59,348 nucleotides of DNA from an uncultured Acidobacteriia bacterium (GTDB lineage Bacteria; Acidobacteriota; Terriglobia; Bryobacterales; Bryobacteraceae), in assembly GCA_903851195.1 (NCBI GenBank), contig CAINNJ010000016.1:1-59348 (forward strand), in the 5' to 3' direction. Below are positions 32,840 through 41,937 of this stretch, piece by piece. Position numbers and translations under genes: made by a program. Positions within the stretch are counted from its first letter, which is position 1, and the number at the start of each line of letters is the position of its first letter. Under the pieces are notes generated by a model. It saw only the letters and a program-made list of their open reading frames with translations. It was not told the origin of the DNA and made no database searches.

Positions 32840-34645
32840 TTGCCGCGGTCGGGCGCCCAGTACAGCATCGGGATCGACTTAGGCACCACGAATTCGGCGC
32901 TGGCATATACCCGTTTGGGCGCGGGAGGGGATCAAGCCCATGCGGAACTGGCGCGGATTCCCCAGCTGACGGCGGCGAACGAAGTGGGGTCGGAGCAATT
33001 GCTCCCGTCGTTCCTGTACATCCCCGGCGCGACGGAATTCCCGGCCGGTTCGGTTGCGCTGCCGTGGAATGCACAGCCGCCTTTTGTCGTGGGAAAACTG
33101 GCGCAGCGGCGCGGGGCGGAGGTTTCCAGCCGCCTGGTGTCTTCGGCAAAAAGCTGGCTGTCCTACTCGGCGGTGGACCGCACGGCGGCGATGCTGCCCT
33201 GGAAAGCGGCCGAAGGCCTGCACCGGATTTCGCCGGTCGATGCCTCGGCCGAATATCTGAAGCACCTGCGATCCGCCTGGGACAACGAGCATCCGGAAGC
33301 GCCGTTCGCGGACCAGGATGTCCTGGTCACCGTGCCGGCGTCGTTCGACGCAATTGCGCGGGAACTGACGCAGCGGGCGGCGGAAACCGCCGGCTTCCGG
33401 AATCTCACGCTGCTCGAAGAGCCCCAGGCGGCGTTCTATGCCTGGATCGACCGGCATCCGGACTGGCGTCGCCGGGTCGCCAAAGGCGATCTGGTGCTGG
33501 TGGTGGACATCGGCGGCGGCACCACGGATTTCACGCTGATCTCGGTTACCGAACGCGCGGGCGAACTGGAACTGGAGCGCGTCGCGGTCGGCGAACACAT
33601 TCTGCTGGGCGGCGACAATATCGATCTGGCGCTGGCGCATACCGTGGCGGGCGATCTGGCGTCGCGCGGGACAAAGATCGACGGTTTCCAGCTGCAGGCG
33701 CTGTGGAGCAACTGCCGGCTGGCGAAAGAGCGGCTGCTCGATCCGGAATCGAACACGGACGAGACGCCGGTCACCATCCTCGGCAAGGGCAGCAGCCTGA
33801 TCGGCGGGACCATCAAAGCGAAGCTGCGGCGGGAGCAGATCGAACAGGTTCTGGAAGGGTTTTTGCCGCGGGTCCCGAGTACGGAAATGCCCACCGGCGG
33901 TCGCCGGGCTGCTCTGCAGGAAATGGGCCTGCCCTACGCACAGGACGCCGCGATCACGCGTCATCTGGCGAAGTTCCTGCGGCAGCAGATCACCGGCGCG
34001 CGGCAGGGCGCGAGCGGCCTGGCCTGCCCGACGCATATTCTGTTCAACGGCGGCGTGCTGCATGCCCCGTTCGTGCGCGAGCGGCTTCTGGAAGTGCTGA
34101 ACGGCTGGCTGGCCGAAGAAGGCTTCGGCGCCGTGCAGCCGCTGGCGGGCGAGGATCTGATGCATGCGGTGGCGCGCGGCGCGGCTTACTACGGCGCGGC
34201 GCGGCAGGGCAGGGGAGTGCGCATCCGGGGCGGTGTGTCGCGCTCGTATTATGTCGGGATCGAATCCGCCATGCCCGCCGTGCCGGGATTTCCCGCGCCG
34301 GTCAAAGCGCTGGCCGTCGCGCAGTTCGGCATGGAAGAGGGTTCCTCCGCGCGCATTCCGAATCGCGAGTTCGGTCTGATCGTCGGCCAGCCGGCCGAGT
34401 TCCGCTTTTACTGTTCGGCATCCCGCAAGAGTGACGCGCCCGGCGAACTGATCGAAGATTTCGGGGACGAGCTTGAAGAACTCTCGCCGGTGGAAGTCCG
34501 GCTGGCCGCGGAAGGGCAGACGCAGGACATTGTGCCCGTCTCGTTCGAAACCCAGATCACCGAAACCGGCATGCTGCAGTTGTGGTGCGTGGCCCGCGAC
34601 GGACAGCGCTGGAAGCTGGAGTTCAACGTTCGGGAAACCGTTTAA
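32840..34645 (+). CDS. divergent Hsp70 family protein (first of pair)
   Basis: 601 aa from TTG 32840, chosen because the actin-fold phosphate loop SIGIDLGTTNSALAY begins eight residues later. Other ATPase motifs: TVPASFDAIARELTQRAAE, LLEEPQAAFYAW, VVDIGGGTTDFTL and the C-terminal-lobe FNGGVLHAPF. The short C-terminal part replaces the DnaK substrate domain with a beta-rich region (VEVRLAAEGQTQDIVPVSFE), so it is not a canonical DnaK. Encoded between DUF2760 and a second Hsp70 with 3 bases separating the two. Confidence 0.88.
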   Translation: MPRSGAQYSIGIDLGTTNSALAYTRLGAGGDQAHAELARIPQLTAANEVGSEQLLPSFLYIPGATEFPAGSVALPWNAQPPFVVGKLAQRRGAEVSSRLVSSAKSWLSYSAVDRTAAMLPWKAAEGLHRISPVDASAEYLKHLRSAWDNEHPEAPFADQDVLVTVPASFDAIARELTQRAAETAGFRNLTLLEEPQAAFYAWIDRHPDWRRRVAKGDLVLVVDIGGGTTDFTLISVTERAGELELERVAVGEHILLGGDNIDLALAHTVAGDLASRGTKIDGFQLQALWSNCRLAKERLLDPESNTDETPVTILGKGSSLIGGTIKAKLRREQIEQVLEGFLPRVPSTEMPTGGRRAALQEMGLPYAQDAAITRHLAKFLRQQITGARQGASGLACPTHILFNGGVLHAPFVRERLLEVLNGWLAEEGFGAVQPLAGEDLMHAVARGAAYYGAARQGRGVRIRGGVSRSYYVGIESAMPAVPGFPAPVKALAVAQFGMEEGSSARIPNREFGLIVGQPAEFRFYCSASRKSDAPGELIEDFGDELEELSPVEVRLAAEGQTQDIVPVSFETQITETGMLQLWCVARDGQRWKLEFNVRETV

Positions 34646-34648
34646 AAC

Positions 34649-37273
34649 ATGAAAGTCGGCATCGATTTAGGCACCACCAACTCCGCGCTCGCCTGGATTG
34701 ATCCGGCCGAGGCGGAAGACACCAGTTTCCCGCCCATCCACGTTTTCGATATCAAACAGCCGGTGGCGGCGGGGCGCGTGGAACCCCGCCGCACGCTGCC
34801 CTCGTTCCTGTTCCTCGACGAAGGGCAGCCGGTGGGCACCTGGGCGCGCGAACTCGGCGCCATTGTGCCGACGCGGCTGGTGCACAGCGCGAAGTCCTGG
34901 CTGTCGAATCCGGACGTGGACCGGAACGCGAAAATCCTGCCCTGGGATGCGGGCGAGGGCGGGCGCGTCATGTCGCCCGTGGAAGTTTCGGCGAAACTGA
35001 TCGGCACCATTCGCGAAGCGTGGGACGCGTCGGGCAAGTTCCCGCCGCTCGCGGAACTGGACGTGGTGCTCACGGTGCCGGCGTCCTTCGACGAAGAGGC
35101 GCGCGAACTCACCGTCAAGGCCGCGGAAGAAGCCGGGCTGGGCAAGCTGACGCTGCTCGAAGAGCCGGCCGCGGCGTTCTATTCGTGGATCGCGAACAAC
35201 CTGGCGCGCTCCCGGCGGCTGCTGTTCGATGGCCAGGTGGTGCTGATTTGCGACGTCGGCGGCGGCACCAGCGATTTCTCGCTGATCAAAGTCTCGCGTG
35301 ACGGCGACAAGATCGATTTCACGCGCACGGCGGTGGGGAAACACCTGCTGCTCGGCGGCGACAACCTGGATCTGACGCTCGCGTGGCTGGCGGAAACGAA
35401 GCTGGGCAAGCAGCTTTCCATCCGCCAGAGAAGCGCTTTGCGGCGCCAGTGTTCGGCGGCCAAAGAGATTCTGCTGGGCGAGGAAAACCGCGAGCAGGTG
35501 GAGATCACCATCGCCGGCACGGGCTCTTCGCTGATCGGCGGAACGCTTAAGACCGTGCTCACCCGCAAAGAAGCGCTGGAACTGGCGCTGGACGGATTTC
35601 TGCCGGTCACGCCGCGCGGCGAAAAGCCGAAGGAAGACAAGCGCAGTCTCTTCCGGGAACTCGGTCTGCCGTACGTGTCGGATCCGGCTATCAGCCGGCA
35701 TCTGGCGGCGTTTCTGGAATCGGCGGGGCAGGTGCCCGACGCGATCCTGTTCAATGGCGGGTTCTTCATCCCGGAGATCCTGCGGCAGCGCGTGGCGGAC
35801 GTGCTGGAGAACTGGTATGGACGGCGTCCGGAGATCTTCGAGAACCGCGACCTGGATCTGGCCGTGGCCAGCGGTGCCGCGTATTATTCGTACGTCCGTT
35901 CGACGGGGTCCGGCGTGCTGGTGCGCGGCGGCCTGCCGCGGGCCTATTACGTGGGCCTGAATGACGATTCCGCCGTGTGTCTGGTGCCGCGCGGCGCCGA
36001 AGAGGGCGACAGTGTCGAGGTGGACCGGGAAGATCTGCAACTTGTTGCCAACAAGCCGGTGGCGTTCCGGTTGTGGAGTTCACTGACACGGACGGACGAC
36101 AAGCCCGGTGAGGTGGTGCAGTTCGCGCCCGGCGAAGAACTGCATCTGCATGCTCCGCTGGAAGCCGTGATCCGCTTCGGCAAGGGCGGGGAGCGGCTGG
36201 TGCCCGTGAAACTGGGCGCGCGCCTCACCGAGACCGGCACGCTCGAAACGTGGTGCGATTCCAAGATCAGCGACAACCGCTGGCGGCTGCAGTTCCAGTT
36301 GCGCAAGGCCGCGGCGGGCGCGGCGAAAACGGCGGCCAGACGGCCTGCGGCGGTGGTCAGCCAGGAGACGGTGGATGGCGCGGTGGCGCTGCTCCGGGCG
36401 GCGTTCGTGCGGGGCGAGGTGGCGCCCGAAGAGTTGCCGGCCAAGCTGGAAGGCGCGCTGGGACTGGGCCGGAATTCGTGGCCGGTGGACGTGGCGCGCA
36501 AGCTCGCCGACGTGTTCATCGAGCTCACGGAGCAGCGGAAACGCGGCGCGGCTTACGAAGTGCGTTGGCTGAACCTCGCGGGATTCTGTCTGCGGCCCGG
36601 GTTCGGCTATATCGGCGACGAGTTCCGCATCGAGCAGGTGCGCCGCATGTATGCGGGCGGGCCGCAGTTCGCCAATCAGGTGCAGAATGAGATCGACTGG
36701 TGGATCTTCTGGGGCCGCGTGGCCGGTGGTCTGAACCGGAATCAGCAGACCGACATCATGCAGCGGCTGCTGCCGCAACTCATGCCGAAGCCGGGCAAGA
36801 AGCCGGTGCGGCTGAACAACAGCCTGCTGCGGGAAATGTGGCGGACGGCGGCCAGCATGGAACTGATTCCGTCCTCGAACCGGGCGCAGTTGGGCGATGC
36901 GCTGCTGAAGCAGGGCCGCGAGTCGGGCTTTAACGACGTCGTGCTGTGGTGCCTGTCGCGGCTGGGCGCGCGGCAATTATTTTACGGGCCGATTAACCAG
37001 GTGATGTCCCCGGCGGTGGCGACGCGCTGGATCGAGGCTCTGATTGCGGTGCCGAAGGCCGACGACGCGCTGGTGTCCATGGCGCGGCGCACCGGGGATC
37101 CCGTGCGGGATGTGTCGGCGGCGACTTTCGCGGCGGTTCGCGGCCGCTTGCAGGACGCCGGGCTCATCGCGCAACTGGACGGCGAATCCGAGCGCGACGA
37201 ACGGGCGCTGGGACGGATTTTCGGGGAAGACTTGCCTTCCGGCCTGGTGCTCGCCTCTACCGTTTCTGCCTGA
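34649..37273 (+). CDS. large divergent Hsp70 family protein with C-terminal extension
   Basis: 874 aa. ATPase domain: VGIDLGTTNSALAW, LTVPASFDEEARELTVKAAE, LLEEPAAAFYSW, ICDVGGGTSDFSL, LLLGGDNLDLTLAW. From ~residue 560 an additional ~300-residue helical domain (VDGAVALLRAAFVRGEVAPEEL; VARKLADVFIELTEQRKRG; FCLRPGFGYIGDEFRIEQ) of the DUF3731 type replaces the usual lid. Homologous to, but longer than, the preceding Hsp70; the two probably arose by duplication. Its last 17 bases overlap the convergent globin gene. Confidence 0.88.
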   Translation: MKVGIDLGTTNSALAWIDPAEAEDTSFPPIHVFDIKQPVAAGRVEPRRTLPSFLFLDEGQPVGTWARELGAIVPTRLVHSAKSWLSNPDVDRNAKILPWDAGEGGRVMSPVEVSAKLIGTIREAWDASGKFPPLAELDVVLTVPASFDEEARELTVKAAEEAGLGKLTLLEEPAAAFYSWIANNLARSRRLLFDGQVVLICDVGGGTSDFSLIKVSRDGDKIDFTRTAVGKHLLLGGDNLDLTLAWLAETKLGKQLSIRQRSALRRQCSAAKEILLGEENREQVEITIAGTGSSLIGGTLKTVLTRKEALELALDGFLPVTPRGEKPKEDKRSLFRELGLPYVSDPAISRHLAAFLESAGQVPDAILFNGGFFIPEILRQRVADVLENWYGRRPEIFENRDLDLAVASGAAYYSYVRSTGSGVLVRGGLPRAYYVGLNDDSAVCLVPRGAEEGDSVEVDREDLQLVANKPVAFRLWSSLTRTDDKPGEVVQFAPGEELHLHAPLEAVIRFGKGGERLVPVKLGARLTETGTLETWCDSKISDNRWRLQFQLRKAAAGAAKTAARRPAAVVSQETVDGAVALLRAAFVRGEVAPEELPAKLEGALGLGRNSWPVDVARKLADVFIELTEQRKRGAAYEVRWLNLAGFCLRPGFGYIGDEFRIEQVRRMYAGGPQFANQVQNEIDWWIFWGRVAGGLNRNQQTDIMQRLLPQLMPKPGKKPVRLNNSLLREMWRTAASMELIPSSNRAQLGDALLKQGRESGFNDVVLWCLSRLGARQLFYGPINQVMSPAVATRWIEALIAVPKADDALVSMARRTGDPVRDVSAATFAAVRGRLQDAGLIAQLDGESERDERALGRIFGEDLPSGLVLASTVSA

Positions 37274-38246
37274 GCAGCGCGGCGACGGCGGGCTTCTTGC
37301 AGTTGACGGCGCGGCCGAGTGGGGTGACGCCCTGCGAGTCGCGGGCTTCCGCGTTCGCGCCGTGGTTCAGCAGCGCCTGGGCGATGGCCACATTCCCGCG
37401 CCGCGCGGCCATGTGCAGAGCGGTGCAGCGTTTCACGCCATCGGCGGCGTCGACCTTCGCGCCGGCCCGAATCAGGATTCGCACCAGTTCGGCGCCGTCG
37501 GACTTGTACTCGTTCGCCAGGCAGTAGAGCGGTGTGTGGCCGAGATCGGTCTTCACGGCGGCGTCCGCGCCGGCGTCGAGCAGGACTTTCGCGATGGCGG
37601 CATTGCCCGCCCCGGCCGCCTGGTGGAGCAGCGTGCGGCCGTTGTAGCGCGTGTGGGCGAGCGCGGGATCGGCGGCGATTTTCTCCGTGACGTAAGCGTG
37701 CAGGGCGCGTTCGCGGCTGTCGATCATCAGGGCCAGCAGAAATGCGAAGACGGCGCGGTTGTGCCGGAACTTTTCCGCCTGCCCGGTCTGGCCGCTCCGA
37801 ATCGCGGCAACCGTTTGGTCGAGAGTGAGTTGGTGATTCCAGCGTTGGGCGATGTCCGGATCGAGAGGGAAATCGGCCGGCGCAGGAGTCTGCCCCGTAT
37901 TGACCACATAGGCGGACGAGTGTTCGAACAGCGTCCCTAAAGCGCTGCGTTCGGGCTCTTCGATCGGCGCTTCCCGCAGCGCCTGCCGCATGTTGGCCAT
38001 CCAGGCATCCCGTTGCTCCGCGCCGATCTCAAACCGCAGGTGCGATTCGCGAAGGCTCACCCACCAGCGCCGCTGCGTGTCTTCGGGCGGTCCATCGAAG
38101 AACTGTACGAGAAACGCGGTGAGTTCCTCAATGGCGCAGTGCTGCGTCTTGCCCGGAAACAAAGGGCGAAGCACGGGGTCGCGCGCGACCCGGGCGTAGA
38201 ACGCCGTCGAGAGTTGGTGGAACTGATCCGTTCTTAAAACGCCCAC
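37257..38246 (-). CDS. truncated-hemoglobin / ankyrin-repeat fusion
   Basis: 329 aa. Residues ~1-125 are a group II-like truncated globin: FYARVARDPVLRPLFPG, WWVSLRESHLRFEIGAEQR with proximal His69, then DAWMANMRQAL. After a linker, residues ~200-329 are four ankyrin repeats (NGRTLLHQAAGAGNAAIAKV; LGHTPLYCLANEYKSDGAEL; CTALHMAARRGNVAIAQALL; GVTPLGRAVNCKKPAVAALL). Likely an oxygen or NO/peroxide-handling haem domain coupled to a protein-binding module. GTG start lies inside a 50-bp repeat copied from the end of the upstream barrel gene. Confidence 0.88.
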   Translation of the reverse strand: MGVLRTDQFHQLSTAFYARVARDPVLRPLFPGKTQHCAIEELTAFLVQFFDGPPEDTQRRWWVSLRESHLRFEIGAEQRDAWMANMRQALREAPIEEPERSALGTLFEHSSAYVVNTGQTPAPADFPLDPDIAQRWNHQLTLDQTVAAIRSGQTGQAEKFRHNRAVFAFLLALMIDSRERALHAYVTEKIAADPALAHTRYNGRTLLHQAAGAGNAAIAKVLLDAGADAAVKTDLGHTPLYCLANEYKSDGAELVRILIRAGAKVDAADGVKRCTALHMAARRGNVAIAQALLNHGANAEARDSQGVTPLGRAVNCKKPAVAALLRQKR

Positions 38247-38268
38247 AACAGGCTAGTGTAGCCCGTAT
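38219..38268. repeat. 50-bp direct repeat, copy 1
   Basis: Begins GGAACTGATCCGTTCTTA and ends GGCTAGTGTAGCCCGTAT; differs from copy 2 at one base (A/G). It holds the GTG start of the globin-ankyrin gene. Copies 1 and 2 bracket 607 bp containing a decayed membrane-protein gene. Confidence 0.95.
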
Positions 38269-38296
38269 TCGAAAGAGAGATCATCGGGGCTTCTCT

Positions 38297-38853
38297 CTAA
38301 GCGCATCGGACCTTGCGTGATATCCAAACCCCGAGAGTGCGCAGCGCGTACAGCACCAAGGCGATCCAGAAAAGGAAGCTCAACAAACGAACGAGGCGGC
38401 TCAAGGGGCCGGGGATGACGGAGAGCCTTAGTGCGAGACAAGCAATCAGGGTCTGTCTGAATTTTCCCGACGAAAGCTCCGCCCAAAAACCCACGAAAAA
38501 CCAGATCAGAAATGACAAGCACTCATGAAGTATGAACCACTGCGGATCCAGAGCCGGGCACGAGTTTGAATTGTTGCGTCGGGCATTAGCGAAAGGGAAA
38601 TCGCCGCAGCTGGAAGGTTCCCCGAGATTATGAATACGATCTCATCGGATGGCGGAAGCTGTCGAGGTCGCCATGCGCCATCCTCCTGAATTTTCACGAT
38701 CACCTGTGATTTCGGCGGCCGCATCCTCGTGATTTCTTTTCCAACTGTAAGGTGAGCATGCCAGAGCCAGAACCCAAGCACAGCTCCATCCGCGAGCAGG
38801 TGACCGAAAGGCAACGCCCATCGCAAGCGTGTCAGCATCTTGCCGTTGGACAC
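38297..38853 (-). pseudogene. frameshifted small membrane protein gene between direct repeats
   Basis: First frame from 38853: MLTRLRWALPFGHLLADGAV, membrane segment, then SDEIVFIISGNLPAAAISLS. It then goes out of frame near 38540-38560. The continuing sense is in another frame: LDPQWFILHECLSFLIWFFV then AELSSGKFRQTLIACLALR and a last membrane segment LLSFLFWIALVLYALRTL. Together they make one ~180-residue protein with three or four membrane helices, so a single frameshift has broken it. Function unknown; the N-terminal pattern recurs, to my recollection, in acidobacterial hypothetical proteins. Confidence 0.6.
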
Positions 38854-38875
38854 TCACCAACAGCTGCTTGTTCCC

Positions 38876-38925
38876 GGAACTGATCCGTTCTTAGAACGCC
38901 CACAACAGGCTAGTGTAGCCCGTAT
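38876..38925. repeat. 50-bp direct repeat, copy 2
   Basis: 49 of 50 bases identical to 38219-38268. This copy contains the last codons and stop of the beta-barrel gene (minus strand, ...GYTSLLWAF-stop), and so is probably the original copy. Confidence 0.95.
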
Positions 38926-40891
38926 GAGCGCGGTAGTTCTGGTTGTACAGGAACAGGCCGAAATCCTCTTTATACCCGTAATACTGGTAGCCCAGATTCC
39001 ACCGCAGCTTTTCATTGAGGCGCACGGAGACGCGGGCCAGCGGCGTCTGGAAGGTGAGCGGGAACGTCTGCGCGCTCGCCAGAGTCCCGGCCACCGCGGT
39101 TGCCGGGGCCGCGAAGGTAATGGCGGAAGTGAACGGGCTGCCGCGACCGTCCCCGGTGTCCTTCGTCAGGTTATAGCCGACATAAAGGTCCGCGTACTTC
39201 TTCAGCGCGAAGCGCAGGCCGATATTCGCAGCGTGAATATTGCTGATATAGACGGATTGCTGCCCCGTGATCTCGACACTCCGCGGCGAGCCCGCGAAGA
39301 AGTCGATGCCGCCGATGGTATCGAGATGAAGCTTCGAGTAGGAAGTATCCAGCGAAACCCACGACTTCGCATTCCACGACGCTTCCGCCGAATAGCTGCG
39401 GGCGCGCGAACTGTAAGCCGTAATCTGAATCGAATTGTTGTTATAGTTTTCCTGATAACCCGCGCCGGCGCTCATGGTTTTCGTCCGGTACTGCAGTTTG
39501 CCGCGAAGCGCGTGATAATTGCGCAGGCTGACCGGCGTGAACGGATTGTCATTCCGTCCGATCTCGCCTTCCAGATGGGCGCGCAGGTTCTTCAGCGGGA
39601 TCCAGTTGACGCCCGCCACACCGGCCTTGGTGTGGTTCGATTGCTGTCCCGTGACGCCATCGAGCGGGAAGCCGGGAGAGCCCTGGTCTTCAATCGAGCG
39701 GATCTCGCGATCGGCATAGCGGAAGCCGGCGAAAACATCGAAGCGCTTCGTAAAGCGGTAGTGCGCATCCGTCGCGTTGGTCACCAGCCTCACCCCGAGG
39801 AACTGAAAATTCAGCGAGTTAAAAGTAAAGGTCGAATTATCGAACTGCTGCAGGAAATTGTTGCCGATAATGCGCGTGTTCGAGGCCGCCGTCTGGTTGA
39901 TGATCGTGAGGCGGCCCGTCGGGAACAGGGTCACGTTGAAGTCGCCGGCCACCACCGGGCGGTCGCCATTGCCCGTCACCAGCACCTGGCGGTTCTGAGC
40001 GGAGCCGAACCGATCCGTGCCGATGGCGATCTCGTTCTGCACGAAGTCGCCGCGTCCGCCGGCGTACGTGGCACGGGCGTTGATCGCGATCCATTTCCGT
40101 TCACCGTAAAGGTTGCCCATCCAGCCCGGCGTATTGCCGCGATAGGGCTGCGAGCGGGCGAACTGCGTCAGTCCCGTGGCGGCGGTGAGCCGGTCGGACG
40201 TGTCTTCCTTGAAGTATTCCCAGCGGCGCTGCACGGTAAAGCGGAAGCCTTTCCACTCGCCGTCGCCGCCCAGGCGGTACTCGTTGTACTGTCGGCGGAT
40301 ATTGCGGAAAACCGTGGTCGCGTCGCTGCGGGAATCGAACTCCTGCACGGTGGTGAGCGCGGGCCCGTTGTCGGCCACGTGGCTGTAACCGGCGCGCAGG
40401 CGGAAATGCGATTGCGGGAACAAAGTCAGGTCGTGGTCCTGCCAGCCGTGCGTGGTGGTTTCGCGGTGCTGGCCGTTGGCGACCGTCAGGCCGGGGTTGA
40501 AGTAATCGTTGCGGCGCCAGAGCAAATCGTACCGGTAAAGCTGGTTTTTCTGAACGCGGAACGTCGCGGATTCATACGGATCGTTGCCCAGGCCCTGCGT
40601 CGCAAACGTGATTTCGTCGAACCACCGGCCGTGGCCGTCCTTCGAATTCACCGTGAGATTGCTGTTCAGCAGGCGGATGCCGTCGTGATAATTCACATCG
40701 CTGCGGTATTTGTCCGAATTGCCGCCCAGGCTGGCGAAACGATAGCCGAACTCCCAGGACTGCACGATGTTGTAATCGCCCCTGTTCTCGCCGCGCAGCG
40801 GGCCGACCTTCTCGTCAACACTGGGCGCCACCGTGTCCTGCGCCAGCAGGAAAGCGGGGGCGAGAAGAATCGTGAGGAAGTTTCTTGTCAT
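38891..40891 (-). CDS. outer-membrane beta-barrel partner of a decahaem cytochrome (MtrB/PioB-like)
   Basis: 666 aa. Signal peptide MTRNFLTILLAPAFLLAQ, then many amphipathic strands with aromatic girdles (FRVQKNQLYRYDLLWRRNDY; HFRLRAGYSHVADNG; RFDVFAGFRYADREIRS; RWNLGYQYYGYKEDFGLFLY) ending in TSLLWAF, the terminal aromatic expected for BAM-inserted barrels. The ATG at 40891 lies 11 bases after the stop of the decahaem cytochrome gene. By analogy with MtrAB/PioAB it would sheath the cytochrome across the outer membrane; homology is judged from pattern and context only. Confidence 0.8.
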   Translation of the reverse strand: MTRNFLTILLAPAFLLAQDTVAPSVDEKVGPLRGENRGDYNIVQSWEFGYRFASLGGNSDKYRSDVNYHDGIRLLNSNLTVNSKDGHGRWFDEITFATQGLGNDPYESATFRVQKNQLYRYDLLWRRNDYFNPGLTVANGQHRETTTHGWQDHDLTLFPQSHFRLRAGYSHVADNGPALTTVQEFDSRSDATTVFRNIRRQYNEYRLGGDGEWKGFRFTVQRRWEYFKEDTSDRLTAATGLTQFARSQPYRGNTPGWMGNLYGERKWIAINARATYAGGRGDFVQNEIAIGTDRFGSAQNRQVLVTGNGDRPVVAGDFNVTLFPTGRLTIINQTAASNTRIIGNNFLQQFDNSTFTFNSLNFQFLGVRLVTNATDAHYRFTKRFDVFAGFRYADREIRSIEDQGSPGFPLDGVTGQQSNHTKAGVAGVNWIPLKNLRAHLEGEIGRNDNPFTPVSLRNYHALRGKLQYRTKTMSAGAGYQENYNNNSIQITAYSSRARSYSAEASWNAKSWVSLDTSYSKLHLDTIGGIDFFAGSPRSVEITGQQSVYISNIHAANIGLRFALKKYADLYVGYNLTKDTGDGRGSPFTSAITFAAPATAVAGTLASAQTFPLTFQTPLARVSVRLNEKLRWNLGYQYYGYKEDFGLFLYNQNYRAHTGYTSLLWAF

Positions 40892-40902
40892 GTCGATTCT
40901 CC

Positions 40903-41826
40903 TCATCGCAGGAACGTCGGGTCCGTGTTCGACCCGTGGATGCGCACGTGACAAACCGTGCACTTCTGGTATTTCGGATCCAGCATGTTGTGGCTGGGCG
41001 ACTGCGTCACCACGCCGGCGTTGGTGCGCCCGAACGTGCCCGCGCCGTTGTGGCACTCGAGGCAGACAGTGAAAACCACCGGCCGGCGCAGCAGCTTGGC
41101 GTTGGTGGAGCCATGCGGCATGTGGCAGCTGTCGCAGCCTTCCACCCGGACCGGGGCGTGCTCGAACACGAACGGCCCGCGCTTGTCGATGTGGCACTTC
41201 AGGCACGGCTGTTCGTTATCGTGCGCGGGCGCCAGCATGGCCGAACTGACGCCGGTGCGCCACGTCGGGGCCACGGAGCCGTGCGGATTGTGGCAATCCG
41301 TGCACTGCACCACGCCTTCGTTCACGCGGTGTTTCACGGGCATCTCGAACTGCGCCCGAATCGTCGCGTGGCAGGTGTAGCAGAGTTGCGTCTGTTGTTT
41401 CGCGAGCAGGAACTTCGGCGTCGGCGACTTGTGAATCGAGTGGCAGCTGGAACAAACGACGTCCGCTTCGGTATGCGCGGAGCGGCGGATATTCGCGCGC
41501 GAAATGTCCTTCGAATGGCACTCGAGGCACGTGTTGAGCGCCTGATCGGGCGTCATTTGAGAAAACGCGCCGATCGTGGGCTTGCCGCCGCCCGCCGCGA
41601 CGTGATTGCCGCCCGCGCCGTGGCAGCCTTCGCAGCCGGTCTTGTCAGGCGCCTCTTTTCCGGACGCGATGGACCTGTAGTGCGGGTTCTTATTGAAATT
41701 CAGCCAGACATCCGGGTGACAGGTCTTGCAAACCAGGCTGCCGACGAACTTGTTTTCCGGCTTCGGCGCGGTTTGGGCAAGCGCACACAGAGGAACGGCG
41801 AGCAGAATTATGCGCAGGGGTGTCAT
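40903..41826 (-). CDS. DmsE/MtrA-type decahaem c-type cytochrome
   Basis: 307 aa, signal peptide ending near CALAQ. Exactly ten CXXCH motifs: CKTCH, CEGCH, CLECH, CSSCH, CYTCH, CTDCH, CLKCH, CDSCH, CLECH, CTVCH, spread evenly with the HNPHGS and CHMPHGS repeats of the DmsE family. Periplasmic electron carrier able to pass electrons to or from the outer surface with the adjacent barrel. ATG at 41826. No CymA-like quinol dehydrogenase or outer-surface cytochrome lies nearby in the window. Confidence 0.93.
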   Translation of the reverse strand: MTPLRIILLAVPLCALAQTAPKPENKFVGSLVCKTCHPDVWLNFNKNPHYRSIASGKEAPDKTGCEGCHGAGGNHVAAGGGKPTIGAFSQMTPDQALNTCLECHSKDISRANIRRSAHTEADVVCSSCHSIHKSPTPKFLLAKQQTQLCYTCHATIRAQFEMPVKHRVNEGVVQCTDCHNPHGSVAPTWRTGVSSAMLAPAHDNEQPCLKCHIDKRGPFVFEHAPVRVEGCDSCHMPHGSTNAKLLRRPVVFTVCLECHNGAGTFGRTNAGVVTQSPSHNMLDPKYQKCTVCHVRIHGSNTDPTFLR

Positions 41827-41937
41827 GAGTCGCCTACAGGCATCTAACCAGATCGGGGCGGTTTTGTTGTTCGGGTTTTGTGAAATTCCTGTATCGCCTG
41901 CGCAGGGCGGGGCATCGGGTATCTTGAAATTGAACAA

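Noticed and set aside
38840-40951. 703-residue plus-strand frame over the barrel gene
   Set aside because: No domains, Arg/Val/Ala-rich shadow of the minus-strand barrel gene.
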